Of a DNA stretch of 36,514 nucleotides, positions 1 to 6,763 are shown one piece after another; position 1 is the stretch's first letter, and each line of letters opens with the position of its first letter. Below the pieces are notes generated by a model. It did not search any database. It was not told the DNA's origin and saw nothing but the letters and a program-made list of their open reading frames with translations. Origin of the DNA: a virus; the IMG/VR virus record IMGVR_UViG_3300043640_000033, positions 1-36,514 of that record; one strand, written 5' to 3'. A program made the translations under genes and the position numbers.

Positions 1-703
1 CCCATAGCGTGGCGAAGTTCCGGTTCCCCTCCGCCGCGTACGCCACAGCATCCACGAGCCCGGAGAACGACGCCGAGCCCGGCTGGCGGATGATGTCCCG
101 GGGCTGCTCGATCCTCGGGGGCTCGGTAACCAGGGCCACCAGCCATGACGGGGCGGCGAGCACCGGCACGTCCAGCTCAACCGCGTACGGCCCCTTGCTG
201 CTCTGTGAGCCCGCGCCGAGCACGTACCCGCCCTTCTGTCCACCGTTGGTCCGTACGTCCACCAGAGGGGCGATGCTGGCCTGTGACGCCTTGATGCTGG
301 GCGGCCAGCGGTAGTACAGATGCACACCGCCGGACCCGGTACGGACCGTGTACGTCTCCCAAGCCTCATAGGCCCTGGACCCACCGTACTTGTCACATAT
401 CGCCGCGTACTGCTCCCCGCCGTCACCCTCGGGCTTCACGTCGCAGTCAACGACCAGAAGATTGGATTGCAGGCACGCAACACCTATGTTCGCGAAGGGG
501 TCTTCACCCCACCAGGCGAGGCACTGGTTCACGTCGTTCGTTGCCACCTCCGACCACTTCAGCTTCCACGGCTTGCCGGGAGTGGTGAGGTGGGCGACCT
601 TCTCTATGTTGTTGCCGTCCGGGTCCACCGCACCCCGGGCGTTGCACGGGAAAACGTGGAACCCCTGTTGCAGCGCCCGGAGTACGTGTGGAAGGAGGGT
701 CAT
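1..703 (-). CDS. Bifunctional DNA primase/polymerase, N-terminal part (partial)
   Basis: N-terminal 234 residues of a prim-pol type (archaeo-eukaryotic primase fold) replication protein; the gene runs off the left edge, so any helicase or C-terminal domain is not visible. Translation shows the family landmarks: a VVDCDVKPEG segment (acidic metal-binding residues, near residues 84-93), then VRTGSGGVHLYYRWP and VDVRTNGGQKGGYVLGAGS, the RTGSGGxH-type nucleotide-binding and glycine-rich strands of this family. The ATG at 703 shares an ATGA with the stop of the upstream gene, which fixes the start and suggests coupling. It is the last gene of the leftward early operon in this window and probably primes phage DNA synthesis. 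Confidence 0.88.
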   Translation of the reverse strand, partial: MTLLPHVLRALQQGFHVFPCNARGAVDPDGNNIEKVAHLTTPGKPWKLKWSEVATNDVNQCLAWWGEDPFANIGVACLQSNLLVVDCDVKPEGDGGEQYAAICDKYGGSRAYEAWETYTVRTGSGGVHLYYRWPPSIKASQASIAPLVDVRTNGGQKGGYVLGAGSQSSKGPYAVELDVPVLAAPSWLVALVTEPPRIEQPRDIIRQPGSASFSGLVDAVAYAAEGNRNFATLW

Positions 704-912
704 CGTCCGGTAGCCACCCGGACCCGGACGAGGGTGCCCTTGACATGCGCGTCGAACTCGACACCGGCGGCCGCGTACGCCGGGTATGCCCCTGTCCTGA
801 TCCTGGACGCCATGGTGAGCGCGGACTTCTCGTTCGAGTACTCCCGAACCTTCACCCAACTGCCGGGCTTGGCCATCGCCTTGATCGCGATGTCCGGGTG
901 TGAAACGCTCAT
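700..912 (-). CDS. Conserved small phage protein of unknown function
   Basis: A 70-residue soluble protein with no domain I recognise. It is rich in Val, Ala and basic residues and has a beta-strand-like C terminus (GTLVRVRVATGR). It is tied by ATGA overlaps to the WhiB gene upstream and the primase-polymerase downstream, so it is very probably translated in series with them. The codon pattern and tight packing support a real gene. A replication accessory role is possible from position only. Confidence 0.7.
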   Translation of the reverse strand: MSVSHPDIAIKAMAKPGSWVKVREYSNEKSALTMASRIRTGAYPAYAAAGVEFDAHVKGTLVRVRVATGR

Positions 913-1208
913 GCTGCTGTCTCCTTCTTCGGGGGGATCTTACGGGGGGGTTTGCGTCCTGCGTTGCCGTGACCGTCGTGCGATGCCTGCCACACGTAAC
1001 CACCGGCGATGCCGGAGAACGTGGTTTCGTCCTTCGCCCAGAGCGAGCACTGGACGCGGACAGGGCAGGGGCCGCAGTACCGGGCGTTGAGGTCTATGGC
1101 GATGGGCCCGGATGCGGGGGTGATGGCGGCGCCTACGGTGAACGCCTGTATGTCTTCTTCGGGGGCGTGGTAGCAGGCTGCCTGCTCCCGCCAGTTACCC
1201 CACTTCAC
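909..1208 (-). CDS. WhiB-family iron-sulfur transcriptional regulator
   Basis: A 99-residue WhiB-like (Wbl) protein. The four cluster-ligand cysteines are C12, C45, C48 and C54 (C-x32-C-x2-C-x5-C), followed by GIAGGYVW, a variant of the G[VI]WGG turn, and a basic KPPRKIPPKK tail suited to DNA or sigma-factor contact. Wbl proteins hold a 4Fe-4S cluster and act on the principal sigma factor; phage versions can redirect or inhibit host regulators. The GTG start at 1208 overlaps the end of the upstream gene by 14 bases and the stop overlaps the next ATG. The second residue of the usual WGG is replaced by Ala, so activity may differ from host WhiB. Confidence 0.88.
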   Translation of the reverse strand: MKWGNWREQAACYHAPEEDIQAFTVGAAITPASGPIAIDLNARYCGPCPVRVQCSLWAKDETTFSGIAGGYVWQASHDGHGNAGRKPPRKIPPKKETAA

Positions 1209-1611
1209 GTGTGAAGCTCTCGGTAAACAGGCCGATCTTGGACGCGTATTTCACCGGGTACGTTTCACCGTCGCCGCGCAGGTTATCCCAGACAACGTAC
1301 TTCGGGCCAACTTCCCGGATGCAGACCCTGAGCTGGCGTGGCAGAGCATACTCCGGTCCGTAGTCTCCGGGATTCACGCGGGCCGCGCGGGGCGCCCATA
1401 TCTCGCCTGCTACCGGGATTCGCTGCACTTCCTCGTACCGATCGAACGGCGAGGGGTCTTCATTGGCGCGAATCCAAGGCTTTCCGTTGTCCTCATAGCT
1501 CCCGGCGGCGAACTTATTCTCGTTACCGTCCGACCATACGTGGACCACCTGAACTACCCTGATAGAACTGAGGGGAGCGTACCGCCTGCCAGCCTTGAAC
1601 CAGTCGGACAT
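1195..1611 (-). CDS. Unknown phage protein
   Basis: A 138-residue protein with no recognised family. It alternates beta-like stretches (IRVVQVVHVWSDG, YVVWDNLRGDGETYPVKY) and is mostly soluble and mixed charge. The ATG at 1611 (MSDWFKAG) is preferred over the GTG at 1626 because AAAGG lies about 8 bases upstream of it and a strong hairpin ends just before the GTG. Its end overlaps the WhiB start, so the two are probably co-expressed. Confidence 0.7.
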   Translation of the reverse strand: MSDWFKAGRRYAPLSSIRVVQVVHVWSDGNENKFAAGSYEDNGKPWIRANEDPSPFDRYEEVQRIPVAGEIWAPRAARVNPGDYGPEYALPRQLRVCIREVGPKYVVWDNLRGDGETYPVKYASKIGLFTESFTREVG

Positions 1612-1634
1612 GCGTTGACCTTTCACGGGTTGGT

Positions 1635-1670
1635 GGGGGCGGTGCCGGTTGTCTGCACGGCACCGCCCCC
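1635..1670 (-). terminator. 13-bp perfect stem-loop between early genes
   Basis: Positions 1635-1647 and 1658-1670 are perfectly complementary (13 bp, almost all G-C) with a 10-base loop. It sits immediately after the stop codon of the gene ending at 1685, on the transcribed strand. No U-tract follows on the minus strand, so it may act as a partial (attenuating) or factor-assisted terminator or as an mRNA-stabilising end. WhiB and the primase-polymerase lie beyond it, so it would lower their expression. Confidence 0.6.
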
Positions 1671-1684
1671 GGTTCAGCGGCGGG

Positions 1685-1996
1685 TCAGATGTGCTTCTGC
1701 ACCTCAGCCTTGGCCTTCTCGTATGCCTTCTCGGCGAACTCGACTGCTTCGTGCACGGCCTTGACCTTCTCGGCGCGCTTCACGGCAGCGTCCAGAACCT
1801 TCTTGGCCTTCGTAAGCTCACGGGTGGCGAGGACGAGCGGGGACACGTTGCGGACCTTCGGCTCCTCTACCGGAACCTCGCCGATCGGCTCGGCGACAGC
1901 TTCGGGGGTGGTGTCAGTCACGGGTTCCTCGGTTTCCGCCGCTGCTGCGGCATCGAATACTGCTTTGGATACGAACTTGCCGTTGAGTCGGGGCAT
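1685..1996 (-). CDS. Small coiled-coil acidic/alanine-rich protein, unknown
   Basis: 103 residues: a short N terminus (MPRLNGKFVSK), an acidic Glu/Pro/Thr-rich linker (about residues 20-48), then a long helical, probably coiled-coil segment rich in Ala, Lys and Glu (about residues 55-102). The ATG is preceded by GGGAGCT, a fair ribosome site. It lies 5 bases after the stop of the 233-residue gene, in the same leftward operon, and is followed by the 1635-1670 hairpin. No enzyme motifs are visible. Confidence 0.68.
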   Translation of the reverse strand: MPRLNGKFVSKAVFDAAAAAETEEPVTDTTPEAVAEPIGEVPVEEPKVRNVSPLVLATRELTKAKKVLDAAVKRAEKVKAVHEAVEFAEKAYEKAKAEVQKHI

Positions 1997-2001
1997 GTTG
2001 A

Positions 2002-2703
2002 TCAGCTCCCGTATGAAGCGGCGACCATGCGGGCCGTGTTCTCGTCGGGGATCTTGCTGATGTCCACGCCCTTACTGACAAGGAAGTCAGCGAGACCGGG
2101 CGCCCAGTCAGGCGCCGTGGGCGCTACAGGAGGAGTCGGAGCAGTCGCACCCCAACTCTGCTGCTGCGGGCCAGGGGCAGCCGCAGCCGGGGTAGCCGGG
2201 GCACCCCATGCAGTCGGAGCAGGCGTCGAAGGGGCCGGAGCAGCCGCATTCACGCCCGCCCACGGGTCCTCGGTCGGCGCCGCACCCACCGGAGCAGCCT
2301 GCGCGTTCGTCGGCTGCTTCACGATCGGGTTCAGAGCCAGGTACTGCGTTGCCACAGCCGCATCCTGCGGAGAGTGGTCCGACAGTTCCCACGGCGGGTT
2401 CCCCTTCGTGTTCGCCCCCTGGCCGAGCCGACCGAGGACCATGCCCCCGACGGAACCCTTGGTCTGGCCGACAAGCTTGCCAGCGAAGATCATGGACCCG
2501 TTCAGCTTGAACGGCTGCCCGTCCGGGGTCAGATGGTCCAGAAACACGATGTCGGCACGGACCGCATCCTTGTCCCCGAACTTCGTCGGGATCTCCGTCA
2601 CGTACTCCAGCGGGAGAACGAGAAGGAGTTTGTTCGCCCATTCCGGGTGAGCGGCGGGCTCGAAAGCATCCCCACCGGCCCCGGGCTGACGGAACTCTGT
2701 CAC
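2002..2703 (-). CDS. Unknown phage DNA-metabolism-region protein with Pro/Ala-rich linker
   Basis: 233 residues. The N-terminal half (about 1-125) is a compact, beta-rich domain (LLLVLPLEYVTEIP, AVRADIVFLDHLTPDG, GSMIFAGKLVGQTKG). This is followed by a long low-complexity Ala/Pro/Thr/Gln linker (about 135-195) and a short C-terminal helical segment (DWAPGLADFLVSKGVD). An OB-like domain plus disordered linker plus short tail is reminiscent of single-stranded-DNA-binding proteins, but I see no diagnostic motif and the assignment is a guess. The GTG start follows GAAGGGA; a candidate promoter lies upstream. Confidence 0.72.
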   Translation of the reverse strand: MTEFRQPGAGGDAFEPAAHPEWANKLLLVLPLEYVTEIPTKFGDKDAVRADIVFLDHLTPDGQPFKLNGSMIFAGKLVGQTKGSVGGMVLGRLGQGANTKGNPPWELSDHSPQDAAVATQYLALNPIVKQPTNAQAAPVGAAPTEDPWAGVNAAAPAPSTPAPTAWGAPATPAAAAPGPQQQSWGATAPTPPVAPTAPDWAPGLADFLVSKGVDISKIPDENTARMVAASYGS

Positions 2704-2733
2704 GGGTTGTTCCCTTCAGTTGATTGCATGCTG

Positions 2734-2762
2734 ATCCTACCGTGAAACCCGCCTGGTGACTA
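2734..2762 (-). promoter_or_regulatory. Candidate leftward promoter upstream of the 233-residue gene
   Basis: On the minus strand TAGTCA (2762-2757) and TAGGAT (2739-2734) are separated by 17 bases, with TAGGAT fitting the actinobacterial TANNNT -10 pattern. The -35 box matches TTGACA only partly. It sits in a rare ~60-base gap in the operon, and its -35 region overlaps the CTAGTCACCA element also found in two other gaps. Confidence 0.3.
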
Positions 2763-2765
2763 GGG

Positions 2766-3161
2766 TCAACGGCGCGAATTTCGCAGGTTGTTGCACGGCT
2801 TACACAGGCGCCCACCGTTCTTTCTCGTGTAGTAGTTCGCGGGGTCCTCCAGATCGTGACCGCGCTTGCATTCGCGGTACGCCCGGCGGATGTTGACGGA
2901 GCGGGGAACGGCTTGGAGGTGCATCGGGGCGACGCACCAACGCAGGCGGCACAAGTGATCAACGTCGAACCCAAACGGTATGGGCCCGTTGTACAGCTCA
3001 CAAGAGAAGCGATGCGCGTAATGCTTCTCTCCGTCGAAGCAAATCGACGCGTAGCCTTCGCTGTTGACTTGTAGCCCGTAGCGCCAGTGCCCGGACGGCT
3101 GAACTATCAAGCCGCCTAGGAAGTGCGCAACGGGATCAACTACCGTTATCCCTTTTACCAT
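2766..3161 (-). CDS. HNH endonuclease
   Basis: About 131 residues. It has an AHRFSCELYNG stretch, then DVDHLCRLRWCVAPMHLQAV followed by an N a few residues on, which is the D-H...C..P.HL...N arrangement of HNH_3-type homing-like endonucleases. The C-terminal part adds a second Cys set (ECKRGHD ... LCKPCNN) for zinc binding. Such free-standing HNH genes are common, often mobile, insertions in phage genomes. ATG codons exist at 3170 and 3161; the second has better spacing from GGAG and is used here. The 5' end overlaps the end of the Cas4-like gene. Confidence 0.85.
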   Translation of the reverse strand: MVKGITVVDPVAHFLGGLIVQPSGHWRYGLQVNSEGYASICFDGEKHYAHRFSCELYNGPIPFGFDVDHLCRLRWCVAPMHLQAVPRSVNIRRAYRECKRGHDLEDPANYYTRKNGGRLCKPCNNLRNSRR

Positions 3162-3951
3162 TGCACCCATGCTCCAAGCTTTTGGACCCTCTTAGGAAAT
3201 GAGGGCAATATCTACAGTCGTCCGCCGTATCGAACTGGGCGCCGACCTCGGCCACGGTCTCCGAAGTCTCTTCCTGGCGCTTCAACGCCCGCTTGTTCAG
3301 ACGTTCTACGCGCTTCAGGGCATCCTGTCCCACCTTGCGGGAGAACGGCTCCGTCCACACGTACAGGTCGTCCAGGGTGGCGGCCGTCCGGGGCCATCCC
3401 ACGATGGCGACGTTCCGCACCCTCTCGCCCCGCATCGAGTCCCCAAGCCCGTAGAGGTGGGCCTGTATGCGGTACGTCTCCGAAGGGCCGGACGACCGGA
3501 GCTTCTTCAGGGACCAGTCCCCCATCCCCTTGTGGTCCACGACCGCGAACAGGACCCGGTCGAGTAGGTCACGGGTACCTCGGGGAACCAGGGCCGACGG
3601 GAGCTGTAGGGAGGTTTCCACCGAGAACCGGCCGGAGTCAGCGGATGCCCACTCGAACATCTCGGCAAGCCCGGTGTGCATCTGTGTGCCCATCCATGCC
3701 GCCCAGCCGTCCCCGCCCGGGTTGACCGGCTTGGCCCCGAGCAGGGACATAACCAGCCGCCGGTCACAGGGGGTTCCGATCTCGGATGGGCCGAGCGTCT
3801 TCTGGGCGGATCGGTTCTCGGTGCTGTCCCGGTTGTTCCAGGCGTAGAACAGTTCCTTGTACCGGGCCGCCATTTCCGCCGCCAGCCCTTCCATGGGCAC
3901 CGCCTTCGACGGCTCCACCTTGCCCGGCTGGTTGAACACGGGGATGGTCAC
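3136..3951 (-). CDS. Cas4-family RecB-like exonuclease
   Basis: 271 residues of a PD-(D/E)xK nuclease with an iron-sulfur cluster. One cysteine lies early (C62 in IGTPCDRRLVM) and three lie late (C246, C249, C263 in DDCRYCPHF and HGCNG), the Cas4/AddB cluster layout. The nuclease core shows H92, GTRDLLDRV (D128/D131), VVDHKG (D139, K141) and the QAHLYG helix (Q163). It probably resects DNA ends for phage recombination or replication; no CRISPR genes are near. The GTG start at 3951 is fixed by a GTGA overlap with the stop of the paralogue upstream. Confidence 0.87.
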   Translation of the reverse strand: MTIPVFNQPGKVEPSKAVPMEGLAAEMAARYKELFYAWNNRDSTENRSAQKTLGPSEIGTPCDRRLVMSLLGAKPVNPGGDGWAAWMGTQMHTGLAEMFEWASADSGRFSVETSLQLPSALVPRGTRDLLDRVLFAVVDHKGMGDWSLKKLRSSGPSETYRIQAHLYGLGDSMRGERVRNVAIVGWPRTAATLDDLYVWTEPFSRKVGQDALKRVERLNKRALKRQEETSETVAEVGAQFDTADDCRYCPHFLRGSKSLEHGCNGKRDNGS

Positions 3952-4343
3952 AGTTGCGCCGCCGCTTCTCGGAGGCCGTCCACCACGGTAGTAACGCTGT
4001 TCCTGTCGGACCAGTTCGCAACAACGTCCCGTGCGTCGGGCGCTGTGGTGGTGTTGATGCCTATCTGAAGGGTAAGTGCGCCAATCGCTTCAAGCTCTAC
4101 GATGTCCACGTAGATCCCTTGAACCGGGCGGCCGTTCGTCTTGTACGAGATGGCGCCCAGTGCACACATTGGGACATTGGCCCATTCGATCCGGCGCGGC
4201 GCCCAGTCTATGGGGTTGCGGCCGGGGTCATGGAAGTAGGTCCCGACCGACTTCCCGTTCCGTTCGATGTGGTCGGCCGCCTCGTTGAGCACCTGCTTCG
4301 CGGTCTTTCCGATGGGGGCGTTGGTTGCGGCGCGTACGATCAC
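3948..4343 (-). CDS. Unknown protein, downstream member of a tandem paralogous pair
   Basis: 131 residues, GTG start at 4343 in a GTGA overlap with the previous gene. It shares with its upstream neighbour an N-terminal segment (KTAKQVLNEAADHIERNGK), a central CALGAISY and a C-terminal WSD...V..LREAAAQL pattern, so the two arose by duplication. The central Cys and short helices do not match a family I can name with certainty; the ends look helical with a small alpha/beta middle. It has diverged in the middle (about residues 35-110) relative to its copy. It is also coupled by GTGA to the Cas4-like gene. Confidence 0.78.
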   Translation of the reverse strand: MIVRAATNAPIGKTAKQVLNEAADHIERNGKSVGTYFHDPGRNPIDWAPRRIEWANVPMCALGAISYKTNGRPVQGIYVDIVELEAIGALTLQIGINTTTAPDARDVVANWSDRNSVTTVVDGLREAAAQL

Positions 4344-4720
4344 AGTGTTGCCGCCACTTCTCGGAGTATGGCAACCACCGTTTCCGCATCGGAGGAGTCC
4401 GACCAATCGGCAATCCCCAACTCGTCAATCCCCACCAGTGTGCTGCCAAACGCCCCCGCCCGGGGCGTGTTGCCAAGCGCCCGGAGCGCTTGGCGCTCTT
4501 CTGGGGGCACGGGGAAGGTTCCGTTCGGGTTGCCCCCGGCCGCGTACGAGATGGCGCCCAGCGCGCACATCTTCGACCGCTTCCAGACGTCGGCGATGTC
4601 TGGGAACGAGATGGCGCCCGGCGTGTCCTGCGCCGTAGCGGCGAACGAACCTTTTGCCTTCCCGTTCCGTTCGATATGGTTGGCCGCCTCGTTGAGTACC
4701 TGCTTCGCGGTCTTGCTCAC
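4340..4720 (-). CDS. Unknown protein, upstream member of a tandem paralogous pair
   Basis: 126 residues, GTG start at 4720 in a GTGA overlap with the small zinc protein upstream. The N terminus SKTAKQVLNEAANHIERNGK, the CALGAISYAAGG centre and the C-terminal WSDSSDAETVVAILREVAATL mirror the next gene. A short loop rich in Pro, Gly and Arg (about residues 65-90) differs. At DNA level the two starts are nearly identical over some 40 bases, so the duplication is recent or under constraint. No function is recognised. Confidence 0.8.
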   Translation of the reverse strand: MSKTAKQVLNEAANHIERNGKAKGSFAATAQDTPGAISFPDIADVWKRSKMCALGAISYAAGGNPNGTFPVPPEERQALRALGNTPRAGAFGSTLVGIDELGIADWSDSSDAETVVAILREVAATL

Positions 4721-4926
4721 CAGTCCTCATCCTCCATGTCTTCGCTGTCCGGCTCGGGTTCACGGTCGTCGTTCTCTTCGGGCTCGGGCAGAGCGTCCAC
4801 GCATACCAGACACATGATGTCGCCGTTGATCCGGGCTACGGGGTCCATGGCGCCTATGTCCCCGTCGCAATCCGCGCAGATACGGAACTGTCCAGCGTCG
4901 AACACCTCGGTTGGGTCAATCCTCAT
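4717..4926 (-). CDS. Small acidic zinc-ribbon-like protein
   Basis: 69 residues starting MRIDPTEVFDAG. A CADC (about residues 17-20) and CLVC (about 38-41) pair form a probable single-zinc ribbon, followed by a strongly acidic tail ending DSEDMEDEDW. The ATG lies inside the last codons of the endonuclease VII gene in another frame, an 11-base overlap, and the stop overlaps the next GTG. The acidic tail could mimic DNA or contact a basic partner; that is speculation. Confidence 0.72.
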   Translation of the reverse strand: MRIDPTEVFDAGQFRICADCDGDIGAMDPVARINGDIMCLVCVDALPEPEENDDREPEPDSEDMEDEDW

Positions 4927-5365
4927 TCTGGTTCTGCCATTCTTCGAAGGGGGGTGATTCCAGGTAGTTGACGGCTCGGGCGAAAAACTCGGGGTCGTCC
5001 CTGCCGTGTCCCAGCATCGTGTTACAGGGGCGGCACAGCAACCCCCGCACCTTGTCGGTCTTGTGGTCGTGGTCAACGGACAGGCGACGTGAAGCCCCGG
5101 TGGCCCGGAGGCAGATCGGGCACTTGCTGCCCTGGAACTTGTACAAGCCCCAGTAGTCGTCTAGCCCATACGTGGACTTCGAGCGCCGTTCATGGCTGGC
5201 CGCTGAACGCCGCTTCTTCTCGACCCGCCAGTGTGTCGCGCACCGGCGCCCGGACTCGGGCACGATGGGGCGGAGCTTCAAGGACTGGGCTAGGTGTTCG
5301 GCGAGCCCTTCTGGAAAGCAGTCCTTACAGGCGGACTTAGAGAACTTCACCGACGGGGACGACAT
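4916..5365 (-). CDS. Recombination endonuclease VII-like nuclease
   Basis: 149 residues. The core at about 80-135 reads CPIC (C82, C85), DHDH (D98-H101), GLLCRPCN (C111, C114, N115) and a helix DPEFFARAVNYLE, the zinc-binding beta-beta-alpha fold of the phage T4 endonuclease VII family, which resolves branched DNA. An extra N-terminal part has three further Cys (C13, C16, C42). The ATG at 5365 follows GGAAG with short spacing. It sits next to Cas4-like and HNH nuclease genes, consistent with a recombination/packaging-preparation role. Confidence 0.88.
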   Translation of the reverse strand: MSSPSVKFSKSACKDCFPEGLAEHLAQSLKLRPIVPESGRRCATHWRVEKKRRSAASHERRSKSTYGLDDYWGLYKFQGSKCPICLRATGASRRLSVDHDHKTDKVRGLLCRPCNTMLGHGRDDPEFFARAVNYLESPPFEEWQNQNED

Positions 5366-5516
5366 CTTCCACTTCCCTTACCTTCCCGTTGATTACCATG
5401 CCGCTCCTTGCTTCGACGGCTCCCACCCCGCATCTGACACACCAATCGTCCACCGTGGACGGTGTTTTCATCAGGTGGCAGTACCAGAGATGCGGGGGGC
5501 AGTCACTCCGTGCCAT
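5337..5516 (-). CDS. Small zinc-ribbon protein, overlapping endonuclease VII start
   Basis: A 59-residue reading frame translated by hand, MARSDCPPHLWYCH... with CVRCG further on (C6, C13, C27, C30), a likely zinc site, then a beta-like MVINGKVREVEDVV tail. Its start overlaps the end of the small membrane protein by 14 bases and its end overlaps the endonuclease VII start by 29 bases, in keeping with the dense packing here. It is unrecognised and short, so it could be spurious, but it fills an otherwise empty gap and has four well-spaced cysteines. Confidence 0.52.
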   Translation of the reverse strand: MARSDCPPHLWYCHLMKTPSTVDDWCVRCGVGAVEARSGMVINGKVREVEDVVPVGEVL

Positions 5517-5643
5517 CCCCCCGCCGCCTCTTGCAGTAGGGGCATAGCCACTTGTGCATTGGGTCTGATTCCAGGGTCAGTACGGCAATCGCCAGAGCCC
5601 CGAAGGCCACCACGGCCAGTAGGCACATGATTGGGATGATCAC
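5503..5643 (-). CDS. Micro-protein with one membrane segment and CxxC
   Basis: 46 residues. The GTG start at 5643 forms a GTGA overlap with the stop of the preceding gene. Residues 2-24 are a hydrophobic helix (IIPIMCLLAVVAFGALAIAV), followed by a short tail with CPYC and basic residues. It is probably a small inner-membrane protein with a cytoplasmic metal-binding or redox-type tail. No family is recognised. It was too short to be found by a simple long-frame scan. Confidence 0.6.
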   Translation of the reverse strand: MIIPIMCLLAVVAFGALAIAVLTLESDPMHKWLCPYCKRRRGDGTE

Positions 5644-5975
5644 GGGTGCCTCACCTCCGGCCCCAGTTCTTCTCCCCACTCCGCCTCCGCCCCGTAGAAC
5701 TCCTCAAGCCATCCCGGCCCGTAGGAAACCAGGCCGCTGCCACTACATTTGGTCACCCCGCGCTCTCGGAGCTGCGCCAGCCCCCAGGCGCCGCCATGGT
5801 AGCGGTATACGACCCCCTCGTCTTCACATAGGCACGCGTCCGACTTGATTCTTATCATGCCGTAATCGTGTGCGGATACGTACGTGGGACGCGTGGGACG
5901 CCACCCGTCCGCATCCATGTAGCCATAGTCGGCTTCCAGCCACTCTATGGCCCACAGTTCAGCCTTGGTTGCCAC
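5640..5975 (-). CDS. Unknown protein
   Basis: 111 residues starting (GTG)ATKAELWAIEWLEADYG. It is rich in Tyr, Trp, Glu and Gly with two cysteines (DACLCED), acidic overall, and shows no recognised motif. The GTG at 5975 shares one base with the TAG of the previous gene (TAGTG), and the stop shares GTGA with the next gene, so the start is well constrained. A longer frame extends upstream but reads through another gene out of frame and looks non-coding there. Confidence 0.7.
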   Translation of the reverse strand: MATKAELWAIEWLEADYGYMDADGWRPTRPTYVSAHDYGMIRIKSDACLCEDEGVVYRYHGGAWGLAQLRERGVTKCSGSGLVSYGPGWLEEFYGAEAEWGEELGPEVRHP

Positions 5976-6130
5976 TACTCCCCCTGTCGTGGCTCGGGAA
6001 CCATGAACCCGAACATTCGGGCCAGCTCCCTCTGCTCCTGCGCTTGCTGCTCGGTGTGCCACTGGGCGCGCTCGTCTACATCTAGGGTCTTGGGGTCCGG
6101 GTCGGAAGCCCATACTTCGAAGTAGCTCAT
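5975..6130 (-). CDS. Micro-protein, helical, unknown
   Basis: 51 residues (MSYFEVWASDPDPKTLDVDE...), with a Gln/Glu-rich helix (about residues 22-40). The ATG at 6130 is in an ATGA overlap with the DUF7455-like gene and its TAG overlaps the GTG of the next gene by one base. Both junctions support that it is translated. No function is assignable. Confidence 0.62.
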   Translation of the reverse strand: MSYFEVWASDPDPKTLDVDERAQWHTEQQAQEQRELARMFGFMVPEPRQGE

Positions 6131-6309
6131 GCGGGTTGCCCTTCTCGGTCGTCTACTGCGAGGTTCCAGCCTTGCCCGCCCAGCTCAGCGGCGAACTTAT
6201 CGGAGTGGTGTCCGCAGAACATCAGTTCCTGTTTCTTGCCGTTCTCCCACCAGGTCAGTGCGGCGGCCGGGCAGAAGTCGCAGCGATCAGCGAGAGTCAG
6301 GGCCGTCAC
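6127..6309 (-). CDS. DUF7455-like small zinc protein
   Basis: 60 residues starting (GTG)TALTLADRCDFCPAAA. The layout DRCDxC ... ELMFCGHH (about residues 9-12 and 31-34) matches the small actinobacterial DUF7455 proteins (typically DRCDRCGAQA...GELLFCAHH), seen widely in Streptomyces and their phages. The Cys2-Cys-His-His set probably binds one zinc; the function is unknown. The start is fixed by a GTGA overlap and the stop by ATGA. In-frame sequence upstream is Arg/Pro-rich and is a shadow of other genes. Confidence 0.78.
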   Translation of the reverse strand: MTALTLADRCDFCPAAALTWWENGKKQELMFCGHHSDKFAAELGGQGWNLAVDDREGQPA

Positions 6310-6476
6310 CGGGTCTCTACCCCGAAGCGGCCCTGCTCCCGGCGGATGAGGACCGAGAGGCGCATCGGGGACGAGTTCTCCTGGGCCTTCTTGTTCCCGA
6401 GGACTTCGACCAGGGTGGACAGCTCGGCGGACTCTCGGCGACGGTCGGCCCAGCGGTCGGCGGTGGGATAGGTCAT
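6306..6476 (-). CDS. Small unknown protein
   Basis: 56 residues, MTYPTADRWADRRRES..., highly charged and probably helical, ending with LSVLIRREQGRFGVETR. It is joined by ATGA at its start and GTGA at its end to its neighbours. No motif is seen. The Arg-rich helical make-up could suit nucleic-acid contact, which is only a guess. Confidence 0.65.
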   Translation of the reverse strand: MTYPTADRWADRRRESAELSTLVEVLGNKKAQENSSPMRLSVLIRREQGRFGVETR

Positions 6477-6763
6477 GACGTGTTCTCCTTCGTGGTGGTG
6501 GCCATCTTGGCCCGGCGGCGGGTCTGGGCGGCGCGCCACTGCTGACGCTTCCGAGTGGTGGCGGTGTCGTGCCCGGGGTCCGGCACACGGCCCTGAGCGG
6601 CATCCTCCTGGGCGCGGGCGGCATCGGCGGCCACCAGTAGCTCAGTGACGAGATCGTGCGCCTGCGAGGCTGTCATGACGTACGCGCCGAGGATTTCCTC
6701 GTCGTCGTAGATCGGGATCATTACCTTGCCCGATGTGGCGGCGGCCCTGCGGATCGTGGTCAC
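6473..6763 (-). CDS. Small unknown protein
   Basis: 96 residues with the GTG start at 6763 directly after the stop of the transglycosylase gene. The N-terminal half has a beta-type VMIPIYDDEEILGAYV followed by a helix (TASQAHDLVTELLVAADAARAQ); the C-terminal third is basic and disordered-looking (TRKRQQWRAAQTRRRAK). No family is recognised. It is coupled downstream by ATGA. Confidence 0.68.
   Translation of the reverse strand: MTTIRRAAATSGKVMIPIYDDEEILGAYVMTASQAHDLVTELLVAADAARAQEDAAQGRVPDPGHDTATTRKRQQWRAAQTRRRAKMATTTKENTS

Noticed and set aside
3136-3951. CRISPR-associated Cas4 as part of a CRISPR system
   Set aside because: No repeat-spacer array and no other cas gene are present; Cas4-like exonucleases are common in actinophages without CRISPR.
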